Shown in pieces: positions 12,482 to 20,995 of a stretch of 45,778 nt of DNA (positions are counted from its first letter, which is position 1; every line of letters begins with the position of its first letter). The notes under the pieces are model-generated. The model was not told the DNA's origin, did no database searches, and was given only the letters and a program-made list of their open reading frames with translations. The position numbers were made by a program, and so were the translations under genes. This DNA comes from a virus. The DNA is taken from IMG/VR virus record IMGVR_UViG_3300045282_000136, positions 1-45,778 of that record; one strand, given 5' to 3'.

Positions 12482-13240
12482 TTAGACGAGTTCTAGAACT
12501 GCGTACCGCATCCGCCACGAGTTGTTCGCGGACGAGGCCGACCACTGGACTGTCACGTCGAGGGTCTGTGCGGTGGTGGTGTCGATGGTGCCAAGGGTGG
12601 AGATGCCGAGATCGCCAGCTACGAAGCCCTCGTTCGCAACGTCTGGATACGACCATCCGCCGATCCCTGTGGTGGCAGCGGCGGTATCAGCTCGTCGCAG
12701 GGGGCCGAGTTGTCCCTCGATCATTTGTGAATTCGCAGCGGCTTTATTGGCCACCAAGAGAAACAGATGCCAGGGCTGGCGGTTTGCTCCGGGGGTGCTG
12801 CGGAAGATGATGTTTTCCGCGTAGAAGGTTGTGCCACCGAACTTGATCCGAAACGTTAGGGTGTCGACGGTGTTGTTGTTGAACAGAAAGTCTCCGCTTA
12901 CAGTCAGACGAAGCATCCTGTTCGTGCTCATGTCATTGCCGGCGATGCTCTTGGTGTAAATACTTGTCTCCGCGACGGAGGTGTTCACGTCAACGGTGGC
13001 TGTGGCGCGGTCGTACACCGTCACACCACCAGCGGCGATGATCTGTGCTGCGGTTATCGACGTTGAGAGGGACGACCATTTCTGCTGCCCTGTTGTGGTG
13101 TCGGCGGTGAGCACATAGCTGGTGACAGGACTGGGGGCCAGCACTGCCAGGGGCACCAGTCCGTTGTGGTCGAGCGCCAACCCCATCCCAGGCGTGGGGT
13201 TGCGGGCGTTCTCGATCTTCTGAAGGTCGTCCTGGTTCAT
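12482..13240 (-). CDS. Virion protein, probable tail/fibre component, 252 aa
   Basis: The N-terminus (MNQDDLQKIENARNPTPGM) is helical, with the rest beta-rich and high in Thr, Ser, Asn (TTGQQKWSSLSTSIT, DFLFNNNTVDTLTFRIKFGG). The middle to C-terminal part resembles receptor-binding or fibre-head domains of phage tails. ATG 13240 overlaps the nozzle-like gene stop (ATGA). As the last structural gene before lysis it may be the fibre tip. Exact family not recognised. Confidence 0.65.
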   Translation of the reverse strand: MNQDDLQKIENARNPTPGMGLALDHNGLVPLAVLAPSPVTSYVLTADTTTGQQKWSSLSTSITAAQIIAAGGVTVYDRATATVDVNTSVAETSIYTKSIAGNDMSTNRMLRLTVSGDFLFNNNTVDTLTFRIKFGGTTFYAENIIFRSTPGANRQPWHLFLLVANKAAANSQMIEGQLGPLRRADTAAATTGIGGWSYPDVANEGFVAGDLGISTLGTIDTTTAQTLDVTVQWSASSANNSWRMRYAVLELV

Positions 13241-15087
13241 ACTTCTCGGAGCTTGACCCGCACCACGTAGGTGCCTGACAGGGTGGGGGTGTCGTCAGCC
13301 TGGTGGATCTCGTAGACCTGCAATCCCTCCGGGTCGTTCAGGTCAACCAACCCTGTGAACGTCCCGAACCTGTCAGTAATCGAGAACGGGGTAGTTGATT
13401 GCGCCAGAGAGATCAGGTCGTTTACTTGTTCCCGCCCGCTTCTCGTCATCGTTGTGGCGTCCCGCAACTCCCGGGCCTCGAGTCCTCCATCACCGGAGCA
13501 GTCCAACACGAATTCGCGGCGGCGGAACTGCTGCAACACCGGGGCAGCACGCACATAGGTGCGTTTCAAGATCGGCCCGCTCGTTGATGTGCCTTTGTTC
13601 AGGGTGATAAGAAGGCTGATGCTCCGGCACGATTGTGAGAACGACGCTTCCACCCCCGATTGGGCTCCCAATTGGACAGTCGAGTAGGTGCCGTCGAGGC
13701 TGTTGAGTTGGTAGCCGATGTCGACGGACCCACCGTCACCATCTGTGGCTGATGTGAAGTCGACTTTGATGCCACGCACGAACTTGTCCAACGACGAATC
13801 GAAGTCGAACAGGCTTGTGATAACGCTGGCGTTGCTGGCTACCGTAGCGGACGGAAAGAACGAGCCGGTGGTGGTGTTGTTGACACGCAGTATCTGAGAC
13901 CCGTTCGACGCGAGCTTGCTGCCGTTCAAAGTGTTACCGACCGTGTACGAGCCGATCCGTTCGAACGACCCTAAACCAAGGTCGAAGAAAACGAACCTCC
14001 CTTCGCTGTCGTCGGTGAACACCACACCGTTCAAGTAGTCGCAAATGTCGGAGACAGCGGAACTCGACGTTGTTTTGTCGGACTTCCAGGTTTCCCCGAT
14101 GTTGCCGTTCGCGTAGAACAGGACCGCGCTGCGGTAACGACCGAAGCTGTTGACGACGTAGGCACCGCTGACGAAGATGATCCCGGACTGGACGGTGACC
14201 CCGAACCCAAGGAAGTTCGTGGGGAACTGGGCTAAGAGGCTGACACCGACACCGTCGTACAGGTAAAGCTCTGATCCGCCGTTGAAGCTTTGCTGTTTCA
14301 GGATCGCTAGTTTGCTCCCGAACGGCACCATCGTTGTTTGGTATCCCACCGCTGCCCCGGTCGCGTCCCGCCATGTGTAAAGGGTGGTTGCGACGCCGGC
14401 CGTGTCGAACCTGATCAGCGAAGCAAGGTCGCTGGATGTCCCGTACAGGGTGTTGTTGAGGAACACAAGGTTCGCGGCTGCTGTCGCCGAGAACGTCCCG
14501 AAGGTGTGGGTGCTGGTGTTGTAGCTCGCAACCTTCGTTTGCCCAGCGATAAACACCCGGAGAGATCCGTAGTCGAACGCGACACCACCAAGGTTCGCGT
14601 TCCCTGCCCCATGAGCGCCACGACTCGTAACCGTTCCGGTGCTGGACACCTCGAACAGGTCCGTCAATGACACCGCGAAGAACGTGGTCGTCAAAGCCGG
14701 ACCACCACAGACCGAGTAGGTAGCGGACGCGAACGCGGGAGAGATGAAGTTCTGGTTGATCGTCGCCTGGCCCGGACGAGTGATGTCTACCTGGTTGCCG
14801 CGCCAATACCTCGATCGTGAATCAGCGTTGCTCTGACGGAAGAACCGTTGTTCTTCTCCTTCTGACCAGTCGCTCTGGGCGCTCGTTAACCACCATGCTT
14901 GCTGGTCGTCACCGAAATTGCCGCTGATGTTCGACCGGTCAATGAACGTCGGGCTCAGCGAGTAAACAGCCTTGTGCTGGCGAAACGGCAGAGAGGGCTG
15001 GATAGTGTCGAGGAACACATAGCCTTTGCCTGCTAGTGCTACGTCGAATCGGGTTGGGATGTCCGACGCAGCAGCCGGGTCAGCCAT
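13237..15087 (-). CDS. Tail nozzle-like beta-propeller protein, 616 aa
   Basis: Long, beta-rich protein with successive strand-turn units (SGTVTSRGAHG, FIAGQTKVASYNTST, LYGTSSDLASLIRFD, LYLYDGVGVSLLAQF) that read like a beta-propeller. A short C-terminal domain ends in TYVVRVKLREV. In T7-like phages the nozzle protein gp12 is a propeller encoded just after the adaptor gp11. Here the gene follows the 293-aa adaptor candidate and the two genes are 1 base apart, so a nozzle role is a reasonable inference. The ATG at 15087 is used. Confidence 0.65.
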   Translation of the reverse strand: MADPAAASDIPTRFDVALAGKGYVFLDTIQPSLPFRQHKAVYSLSPTFIDRSNISGNFGDDQQAWWLTSAQSDWSEGEEQRFFRQSNADSRSRYWRGNQVDITRPGQATINQNFISPAFASATYSVCGGPALTTTFFAVSLTDLFEVSSTGTVTSRGAHGAGNANLGGVAFDYGSLRVFIAGQTKVASYNTSTHTFGTFSATAAANLVFLNNTLYGTSSDLASLIRFDTAGVATTLYTWRDATGAAVGYQTTMVPFGSKLAILKQQSFNGGSELYLYDGVGVSLLAQFPTNFLGFGVTVQSGIIFVSGAYVVNSFGRYRSAVLFYANGNIGETWKSDKTTSSSAVSDICDYLNGVVFTDDSEGRFVFFDLGLGSFERIGSYTVGNTLNGSKLASNGSQILRVNNTTTGSFFPSATVASNASVITSLFDFDSSLDKFVRGIKVDFTSATDGDGGSVDIGYQLNSLDGTYSTVQLGAQSGVEASFSQSCRSISLLITLNKGTSTSGPILKRTYVRAAPVLQQFRRREFVLDCSGDGGLEARELRDATTMTRSGREQVNDLISLAQSTTPFSITDRFGTFTGLVDLNDPEGLQVYEIHQADDTPTLSGTYVVRVKLREV

Positions 15088-15088
15088 C

Positions 15089-15970
15089 TCAGAGCAAACT
15101 CTCGCAGTGCCTAGGCAGCGCAGGCATGGCTGCTAACGCGAGCTCTGAACGGAACCGTTGCCACAACATGTTCCCGATAGCCGAAGAGGATCCAACACGG
15201 TTCGCTTGTTCGCGTTCGTCGATAGCACCCGCCGAGAACCTCACTCTGGCTGCCTCGCCGCTCATCAGAAGTGTGGCAGCGGCGTAGATCGGGAGCAGAT
15301 ACTCAGCTTGCGGGGGCCACAGAGGATCCAGTGTGTCGGTGACGCCTGTGAGTTTCGGGAATGGCCCAAACCCTCGCAGCCGAACCGTAGAGGCACTAGC
15401 GGGTGGGCTTCTGAACTTGATCGCCGGCAGGGTGGTCAAGCCGCCTTGTGCTGCACCACGGACGATCTCGAACCTGCGGGTATCCCTGAACGTCAGGTCC
15501 CCGGATTGGAGCACGTCGATTTTGTAGATGAACGGGATCGGGTAGCCCGTATACCCGGGCATGTCGGGAATGGTGTACCCGTAGGTGGTGTCTGAGCCGG
15601 TGAGGCTGGCGGCTACGGGTTTGTAGATCAGCGGGAAACACGCCTGGATCGCCTCGTTCAACGCGTCCAGAATCTCGATCGAGAAGAAGTTCGGGCGCAT
15701 CAACACACTCGAACTCGTCGCGTGAGAAGCTGCCGTTGACCCGTACAACCCCCTGCGGATCAGCAACGTCGTGGAGTTCTGGGGGGAAGCGGTGATCAAC
15801 ACCATCTCCTGGTCCACTTCCAGTGTCCACCGCTTCGCATAGATAGACGTGTCGGAGACGGTCATGCTGACCTGCCCCGCTGTCATCGCGGTGGTCGTGG
15901 TGTCCCAGTCCCGCCAATCACGGATGAACCTCCGGGTCTGTTGGATCAGCGTGGAAGCGCTGGTCGCCAT
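15089..15970 (-). CDS. Head-tail adaptor-like protein (gp11 type), 293 aa
   Basis: ATG 15970 overlaps the upstream stop (TAATG), so I reject the longer frame to 16063. N-terminal helices (LIQQTRRFIRDWRDWD), a beta-rich centre with two hydrophobic strands (EMVLITASPQNSTTLLIRRG), then long C-terminal helices (YLLPIYAAATLLMSGEAARVRF). The plan, length and place after the capsid and before the propeller gene fit an adaptor/gatekeeper. Assignment by context and general look. Confidence 0.6.
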   Translation of the reverse strand: MATSASTLIQQTRRFIRDWRDWDTTTTAMTAGQVSMTVSDTSIYAKRWTLEVDQEMVLITASPQNSTTLLIRRGLYGSTAASHATSSSVLMRPNFFSIEILDALNEAIQACFPLIYKPVAASLTGSDTTYGYTIPDMPGYTGYPIPFIYKIDVLQSGDLTFRDTRRFEIVRGAAQGGLTTLPAIKFRSPPASASTVRLRGFGPFPKLTGVTDTLDPLWPPQAEYLLPIYAAATLLMSGEAARVRFSAGAIDEREQANRVGSSSAIGNMLWQRFRSELALAAMPALPRHCESLL

Positions 15971-16260
15971 TACCGGTAGGACACCACGATGTCTGAGCCT
16001 GTCCCGCCGACGCTGTAGATCGACATGCCACCGATGACTCGCAGGTCGCCGAACTGGTAGCAACCGACGGTGCCGCCACCGATGTTCGCGACCACATACG
16101 ACCGGGCTGTTGACCCATTTGGTGCGTTTCCGTAGATGACGATGGAGGTTCCGAGTGACGCGTTCGTGACGTTGACGAACCCAAGGATCGCGTCTGACCC
16201 CTGCCCGCCCACGCTGAACGCGGTTGATGTGTTGAACCTCACCGAGTTGTAGGTGGGCAT
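15970..16260 (-). CDS. Small beta-rich virion protein, 96 aa
   Basis: All-beta, Gly/Ser/Asn-rich protein (SVRFNTSTAFSVGGQGSDA, LGTSIVIYGNAPNGS, VVANIGGG). Located between capsid and adaptor genes. ATG 16260 overlaps the upstream stop (TGATG). A head-decoration or stabilisation role is possible; no family recognised. Confidence 0.6.
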   Translation of the reverse strand: MPTYNSVRFNTSTAFSVGGQGSDAILGFVNVTNASLGTSIVIYGNAPNGSTARSYVVANIGGGTVGCYQFGDLRVIGGMSIYSVGGTGSDIVVSYR

Positions 16261-16508
16261 CAGTTCTCCTTCGGTTCGATCAGTTTCCCCGCATGAGGCT
16301 TCAACCGCATATCCGGGGCCGTACGCACAATCATGCCGCCACGGTTCTCAAACTCGTCCAGATGATCCTGCCTCCACAACTCCAGGTCAGGATCCTTCGG
16401 GACAAGCTTCGAAAAGTCGGCAGCGGAGCGTTTGTTTTCTCGGACACGACATTTCTGGAAGTTGAAATGCCGCTCACCACACTGGGCACAGGTTTTAGCT
16501 TCCGCCAT
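16260..16508 (-). CDS. Small zinc-knuckle protein, 82 aa
   Basis: The N-terminus has CAQCGERHFNFQKC, three Cys and a His that could hold zinc. The rest is charged (KLVPKDPDLELWRQDHLDEF). It lies among structural genes, so may be a virion or assembly protein. The ATG at 16508 overlaps the upstream gene by 14 bases. Confidence 0.6.
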   Translation of the reverse strand: MAEAKTCAQCGERHFNFQKCRVRENKRSAADFSKLVPKDPDLELWRQDHLDEFENRGGMIVRTAPDMRLKPHAGKLIEPKEN

Positions 16509-16803
16509 TTCCTAGCCCGTCGTCTTCGATGTCTGTTCCACGCAGGCCAGCAGCCATCTGCTCAAACAACGCTTCACCAATGATCCCTGCGGCGCTGTCC
16601 CGCGAGGGGCGAGGCCCCATCGCTCCGGCACGCGCCCAGGAATCTTCGCGGTTGGCTGACTGCACAGCAGGAGTAAACGCAGCGTTCAGTTCCGCTTTGC
16701 GCTGCTCCTCTCTCAGCCTGAGCTCTGTCTCGGCCTCGAGTTTTGCGCGTATCTCCTTCTCGATCTCGGCCCTCAACTGGGCCTCGTCGATGCCTTCGAG
16801 CAT
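16495..16803 (-). CDS. Coiled-coil protein downstream of capsid gene, 102 aa
   Basis: ATG 16803 follows a CTAGGAGGAGTA ribosome site. The first 45 residues form a strongly charged coiled coil (EAQLRAEIEKEIRAKLEAE); the remainder is Gly/Ala-rich. It is the first gene after the hairpin that follows the major capsid gene. It may be an assembly or head-completion protein. Not recognised. Confidence 0.65.
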   Translation of the reverse strand: MLEGIDEAQLRAEIEKEIRAKLEAETELRLREEQRKAELNAAFTPAVQSANREDSWARAGAMGPRPSRDSAAGIIGEALFEQMAAGLRGTDIEDDGLGNGGS

Positions 16804-16823
16804 TACTCCTCCTAGGAAGGGTT

Positions 16824-16848
16824 GTGGGGGCGCCTAGAACGCCCCCAC
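16824..16848 (-). terminator. GC-rich hairpin after the capsid gene
   Basis: GTGGGGGCG (16824-16832) and CGCCCCCAC (16840-16848) form a perfect 9-bp stem with a 7-base loop, 5 bases after the capsid stop. There is no T-run; hairpins of this kind are common factor-type terminators in Actinobacteria. It could end or attenuate the capsid transcript, or protect its 3-prime end while some read-through serves the tail genes. Confidence 0.65.
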
Positions 16849-16853
16849 ACGCT

Positions 16854-18011
16854 TTACAGCTTGCTCGAGTAGTAGCCGGTCGCTTCTGGGTTGCGGACTT
16901 CCATCGTCCACTCACCCAAACACCGGCGCTTGCGTGCGTCGGCGAAGTCGACAGCGGCGATCACGAACATGCCGCGTCCCTGCAGCGGGACCATGCGGAT
17001 CTTGTCCCTCATGAAGAGGAACGCGTCCCCAGTGTTGACCCGGGGGTCAACGACGACGTTGACGACGTTGCCCTGGTTCAACTGGACCTGCTGGACGGTG
17101 TAACCAACACCCTTGTCCGACTCCGCCAACCGACGGTTGGTCGAGTCATACCCCGTCACGGACCCGACGAGGTCGGTTCCGATCAGGAGGGTGTCCGGGA
17201 ACACACCCAGATCCACAATCGATTTGTTCTGGGTGTTGAGGTACGAATACGAGAACGAACCGGACGCCGTGTCACGGAACCCGGCCTGGCCGTTCCAGTA
17301 CCTCAACCCGCCCATGTACCGGTACTGAGACGCAGTACCAGGCCCGACCCGCTCAGAGTAGAGCGCGGCCCGTGAGAGCCCGATCTTCATCTCGATCGCC
17401 CGGTTGGCGAGCTGATGCGCCACCTCATCGCTCATTGCTGTCGTCGCCTTCTGCCGCGCCAACTCAGAACCCGTGATCTTCAGGTCATACCGACCCGCCA
17501 GAATATGGGTGTAGTTGGAACGAACAGTGGGTGTGAGGGATTTGTCCGAACCGATGTCGGAGCCTTCCTGCTCACCCGGGATAACAGCGAACGACGGCGT
17601 AAACGACGCCGAGTTCGAGGTAGCACCAGACGCGATCCACGCCGTGGTAAGAGCGTCTGTTGAGATCGCGGTGATCTGTAGAACAAGACCGACCGTACCC
17701 GTCGTGTCTGCTGCGTTCCTTGCGACGAGAAGGTCACCAACGTGGGTTCTTAGGCCCTGGCCGGCTGTCACGTTCACGGTCGTGGTCGCCGAGTTGTACA
17801 CCGACGCGCCGGTCACCGTGTCCGCGTTCAGAAGGTCTTCGTTCCACCAGTGCTGAATGTCGGTAGCGGGGCTACCGAAATCCACGTTCAGGTTCCCCAA
17901 CAGATGGAGGTCGTAGTACAGAGCGTCCGCCAGGACTGGCGAGATGTCTCTGATCTGTGCTCCGTCTGTGAGGTTAAAGGTGGCAAAGCCACCTGCTGCT
18001 TGCAGTGCCAT
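16854..18011 (-). CDS. Major capsid protein, SU10/DUF5309-like, 385 aa
   Basis: Forms the icosahedral head. The sequence matches what I know of the SU10-type HK97-fold capsid family: conserved helix ILAGRYDLKITGSELARQKA near residue 165, LANRAIEMKIGLSRAAL, then RYMGGLRYW, and a late beta region with VVVDPRVNTGDAFLFM. An inserted beta-rich segment lies at about 60-140. ATG 18011 follows AGGAGGTGAT at 5-6 bases, close to a perfect ribosome site, consistent with very high expression. Flanked by GC-rich hairpins on both sides and a 177-base leader. Confidence 0.85.
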   Translation of the reverse strand: MALQAAGGFATFNLTDGAQIRDISPVLADALYYDLHLLGNLNVDFGSPATDIQHWWNEDLLNADTVTGASVYNSATTTVNVTAGQGLRTHVGDLLVARNAADTTGTVGLVLQITAISTDALTTAWIASGATSNSASFTPSFAVIPGEQEGSDIGSDKSLTPTVRSNYTHILAGRYDLKITGSELARQKATTAMSDEVAHQLANRAIEMKIGLSRAALYSERVGPGTASQYRYMGGLRYWNGQAGFRDTASGSFSYSYLNTQNKSIVDLGVFPDTLLIGTDLVGSVTGYDSTNRRLAESDKGVGYTVQQVQLNQGNVVNVVVDPRVNTGDAFLFMRDKIRMVPLQGRGMFVIAAVDFADARKRRCLGEWTMEVRNPEATGYYSSKL

Positions 18012-18188
18012 AGGTCATCACCTCCTGTCTGGCTGGATTTGCGCACCCCTCACTGGGGTGAAAGCCCCTTCACCTGAACATGGGCGAACCAGTGGACAAA
18101 CGCCTTTGCGCGTCCTCGGTTTTCGCTTTCCTGAAAAGGTTGTTAGGGCGAGAACCCCGTGGCGGTTCGACCCACCAACGGGGTTAGA
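18012..18188 (-). promoter_or_regulatory. Structured leader upstream of the capsid gene
   Basis: 177 bases without a gene. Minus-strand hairpins: AACCCCGT/ACGGGGTT (18185-18178 with 18160-18153), which can extend by inner GGT/ACC pairing; and, nearer the gene, two alternative pairings, GGTGAA/TTCACC (18057-18062 with 18069-18074) and CACCCC/GGGGTG (18044-18049 with 18055-18060), that share bases and so exclude each other. The distal hairpin may terminate or process the upstream transcript. I see no clear -35/-10 pair. Confidence 0.5.
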
Positions 18189-18374
18189 TCAGTCGAACAG
18201 CTTGCCGAGAAACCACCGAGACACAGGCGACGGAAGCGACTCCATGTGGTCAGGGGCAACATCATCGAAATCAACGTCGGCCTCACCGTTGAACTCCTTC
18301 CCCAACTTCGGGATACCGTCGCCGCCGAACTTATTGTCCTCCGCTGCTTCCTCCAATTGGTCAGCAGTAGCCAT
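18189..18374 (-). CDS. Small acidic protein, 61 aa
   Basis: ATG 18374 follows CGGAGGTAAAC. The protein is strongly acidic in the centre (GEADVDFDDVAPDHMES) and ends in a hydrophobic RWFLGKLFD. It sits between the scaffold and capsid genes, so may be an assembly or head-minor protein. Not recognised. Confidence 0.6.
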   Translation of the reverse strand: MATADQLEEAAEDNKFGGDGIPKLGKEFNGEADVDFDDVAPDHMESLPSPVSRWFLGKLFD

Positions 18375-18376
18375 GT

Positions 18377-18529
18377 TTACCTCCGTCCCGGTTTCGTTGT
18401 GTTTCGCTGGGGACCTTGGACATGCGGTGGGATCTGTTTCAGCAGCCCATAACCCCTGGCCTGCGAAGCCTTGGCCGCAGATGTCAGCTTGAGGGGTGGC
18501 CCTCCACCAGACGCTGTGCTTCTTGCCAT
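18377..18529 (-). CDS. Small basic protein, 50 aa
   Basis: A 51-codon frame has one of the best ribosome sites in the region (AAGGAGGAGTG before ATG 18529), and its TAA lies inside the next gene's ribosome site. The product is basic and low in acidic residues (MARSTASGGGPPLKLTSAA, KPGRR end). It lies between the acidic scaffold candidate and the acidic 61-residue protein. Function unknown; the opposite charge suggests a partner. Confidence 0.65.
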   Translation of the reverse strand: MARSTASGGGPPLKLTSAAKASQARGYGLLKQIPPHVQGPQRNTTKPGRR

Positions 18530-18538
18530 CACTCCTCC

Positions 18539-19231
18539 TTAGATGCCTTTGTTGAACCGCTCGTCATGCTGGAACCGAGCCTTCACCATGTCCTTCACCG
18601 ACCCGTGCCGACGCCTGTCAAGGGCCTGCTGGGATTCGGTGACCCCTTCGGCTCGTTCCACCATCGGCTGCGGCGGACCCGACGCTGGCAAACCCCAATC
18701 GTTCTCCTCCTGGGCTCGGTCAGCCGCCAACGACGCTGCCTGCTCCTGGGTTTCCGTCTGCTTCAACTGACCCAAGAGAGGCTTGAGTTTCTTCGCGTAC
18801 CTCTGGTGCTGCGCCTCCGCTTCACGCAGAAAAGCACGACGGCTGGTCGCGTTGATTTCCTCTACGTCAGCGAGCGGGAACCGTCGTGTAGCTTCTTGGC
18901 GCCAGTTCTTCACGCCCTGCTTCACCCGTTGTTCCTCGCTCCACGTCAGCTTCTTCTCCAGCTTCCGCAGTTTCGCCTGGAGCTTCTCGGGGTCCTCGTA
19001 CTGGTACTCGTTCTCCGGGTCAGGCGCGACCGGCTCTTCCTCGTCTTCCTCCTCCTCCGGTGGTGCTTCGAGAAGATCCTCGATGCCGGTTGTGTCTGCT
19101 TCCAGGATGGACAGATCTGGTGTCTCATCCTCTGGTGCAGCCTGCTCACCCTCGTCGGGTGCTTCGACGAGCCGGGCCGTGTCGGCCATCAGCTCGGCGG
19201 CAGCCTGCGCTGCGGGCGTCATTGAAGACAT
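18539..19231 (-). CDS. Scaffolding protein candidate, 230 aa
   Basis: Acidic N-terminal half (EGEQAAPEDETPDLS, PPEEEEDEEEPVAPD), then long charged helices (PEKLQAKLRKLEKKL, RRAFLREAEAQHQRYAKKL) and a basic end. This is the usual composition of phage scaffolding proteins, and the gene lies just upstream of the capsid gene. Start at ATG 19231, after GGCAGGGGGT; the longer frame to 19288 lacks a ribosome site. Assigned by composition and position only. Confidence 0.65.
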   Translation of the reverse strand: MSSMTPAAQAAAELMADTARLVEAPDEGEQAAPEDETPDLSILEADTTGIEDLLEAPPEEEEDEEEPVAPDPENEYQYEDPEKLQAKLRKLEKKLTWSEEQRVKQGVKNWRQEATRRFPLADVEEINATSRRAFLREAEAQHQRYAKKLKPLLGQLKQTETQEQAASLAADRAQEENDWGLPASGPPQPMVERAEGVTESQQALDRRRHGSVKDMVKARFQHDERFNKGI

Positions 19232-19262
19232 ACCCCCTGCCTTTCTGTGATAGTGATGACCC

Positions 19263-19352
19263 GTGGACACATATGCCACGGTCGTCATCGTGGTCGTGCT
19301 GATCTACTGGATCGTCGGGTTCCTCTACCTGCTACTCAGCGGACCCGACTAA
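19263..19352 (+). CDS. Plus-strand 29-aa membrane peptide frame
   Basis: A plus-strand 30-codon frame (GTG 19263 to TAA 19352) occupies the 117-base gap between two minus-strand structural genes. Nearly every third position is G or C. The peptide is a single strong membrane span (TVVIVVVLIYWIVGFLYLL) with a short acidic SGPD end. I see no good ribosome site upstream, so translation is uncertain. If real, it is one of only three plus-strand genes and would be antisense to the structural transcript. Confidence 0.4.
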   Translation: MDTYATVVIVVVLIYWIVGFLYLLLSGPD

Positions 19353-20995
19353 GCAGGCAGGTCAGGGGCCTTCGGTGCCAGGGCTTGGCTAGCGGTGTTC
19401 GGGGTGGCGGTTTGTCCGCCGAAGATGGCTGCCATCCGTTGCTTCGCCTTATCCAACGCTGTTTGGAGCCGTTCCCCCATCTCTGAGGGCAACCCCGCTT
19501 GCTGACGGCCCAACGACTGGGCGAGTTGTCCTCGCTCGTCGGGGTTGCTGGCGTTCGGGTATCCCTGCGCACCGCTAGGCGGTGTGTCTCCGAACGCCCC
19601 CAGGGTGTACATCCAGTCCTCGCCCTGGGCAGCCACCAACGCCGTCGACTCATATGTGCGGCCCAAATATTCGGGGGTCCATCCCTGGGTCATCGCCGAC
19701 TCCACCTCGGGGATCGTGATCGCCCGGTTGAAGTACTGCATCGTGTACGTGTTCGCCTGCGACACATACGACCGGTAACCAGCCTCGTCGCCGAACAGCC
19801 CTGTCCGTACTCCCTCGAAGTAACCGGGGAACGTCTGCGAAAACCAGGGTGTCGTGTGGATGTACTGCCTCGCCAACTGCACGGCCAGGTCGGGCTGATC
19901 GATGTACTGCTTGAAAATCGAGTTGACCTTGTCAACCACGTCGGGGGGTAGACCCATACCACCGAAATAGGCCCCCGCGAAGTCAGTAGCTGGGGCTCCA
20001 GAGGGGGTGGTGGAGGGGGTTCCGCCAGCGTTAGGTCCGCTAGTGGGGGCCGCTGCCCCGTAGGCATTCGCGAGCGCCTGCCCGCCCGGCGTCACGTTGT
20101 AGGTCGAGGAGGTACCAGGAATGTATGTGCCGGGCTTAGGTGCCCCGCCTGTGACCTGTCCGCCACTCCCGGTGCTGCCAGGAGCCCCGGGAACACCTGT
20201 GTAGATACCGAAGCTGGCGAAGTTGCCGCCACTAGGAGCGGCCTGGTTCGGTCCCACGACAGCGGTGATCTTGGACGGGTCAACCCCGTTCGCGGCAACC
20301 CGAGCGACGGTCGCGTTCGGGTCAATGGGGGTCATGTCGCCCGCGTAGGACTGCACCCACACATCCGCCCCAAGGTCGGTGTATGCCTTGTAGTTGTAGT
20401 CGTCCTGGTTCGGCGGCATCGTCACCGACACAGACGTGTTCCCGACGATGGGTTTGATCAGGTCAGCGACCTGCTGGGAGAAGTTCCAGCCCGCGCTTCC
20501 CTCATAGCCCTTGCCGGCGTCCTCCACATCCAACACAAGCTTGTTGGGGGCGAACTGCTGTGCTGACGCAACCCTTGCTGCGTAGTCCGCAGGGGTGATT
20601 CCGGGTGGGGCGTTGACCTGGATCGCTATCGGGATCCCCCACGACTTCGCCCCGTCATACAAAATCTGGAAGTTCGGGTCGTCCTGGACGATCACGATCC
20701 CCGTCCCCGACTGCTTCATCCCCGCAAAATCAGGGTACGTTGACGGGAGATTGACCGCGAACACCCAGGAGGGCTTCGCAGCCGCGCTCGAGGCCGCTGG
20801 TGCCGCCGCAGGAGGGTTAGCTGCCTGGTAGGTCGCGGTAGCCTCAGCAGCCTTCGTGTCGGAGTACCCGCCCACCGCTGGGGGCGAGTAGGGTTTGTTG
20901 TGGGCGGCGTTGTATTCGGTGATGACCTGGTTCTGGTCCTCGACCGACATGCGTTTCCACAGAGTGGAGTCGATCCCCCACTGGTTAAGCGCCAC
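19349..20995 (-). CDS. Virion protein with TIM-barrel-like hydrolase domain, 548 aa
   Basis: Residues about 75-250 read as a GH25/DUF1906-like TIM barrel: SWVFAVNLPSTYPDF, IVIVQDDPNFQILYDG, IPIAIQVNAPPG, NKLVLDVEDAGK (acidic DVED near residue 155), VSVTMPPNQDD and DVWVQSYAGD. A Gly/Pro/Ser linker (about 255-340) leads to a helical C-terminal region resembling that of the upstream transglycosylase protein. GTG 20995 overlaps the upstream gene by 11 bases. Probably a virion lysin or ejection protein. The catalytic residues are not certain. Confidence 0.6.
   Translation of the reverse strand: MALNQWGIDSTLWKRMSVEDQNQVITEYNAAHNKPYSPPAVGGYSDTKAAEATATYQAANPPAAAPAASSAAAKPSWVFAVNLPSTYPDFAGMKQSGTGIVIVQDDPNFQILYDGAKSWGIPIAIQVNAPPGITPADYAARVASAQQFAPNKLVLDVEDAGKGYEGSAGWNFSQQVADLIKPIVGNTSVSVTMPPNQDDYNYKAYTDLGADVWVQSYAGDMTPIDPNATVARVAANGVDPSKITAVVGPNQAAPSGGNFASFGIYTGVPGAPGSTGSGGQVTGGAPKPGTYIPGTSSTYNVTPGGQALANAYGAAAPTSGPNAGGTPSTTPSGAPATDFAGAYFGGMGLPPDVVDKVNSIFKQYIDQPDLAVQLARQYIHTTPWFSQTFPGYFEGVRTGLFGDEAGYRSYVSQANTYTMQYFNRAITIPEVESAMTQGWTPEYLGRTYESTALVAAQGEDWMYTLGAFGDTPPSGAQGYPNASNPDERGQLAQSLGRQQAGLPSEMGERLQTALDKAKQRMAAIFGGQTATPNTASQALAPKAPDLPA

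Noticed and set aside
18416-19225. Plus-strand frame of 269 codons
   Set aside because: Antisense to the scaffold candidate; the Leu/Arg-rich translation mirrors the Glu/Lys-rich coding strand.
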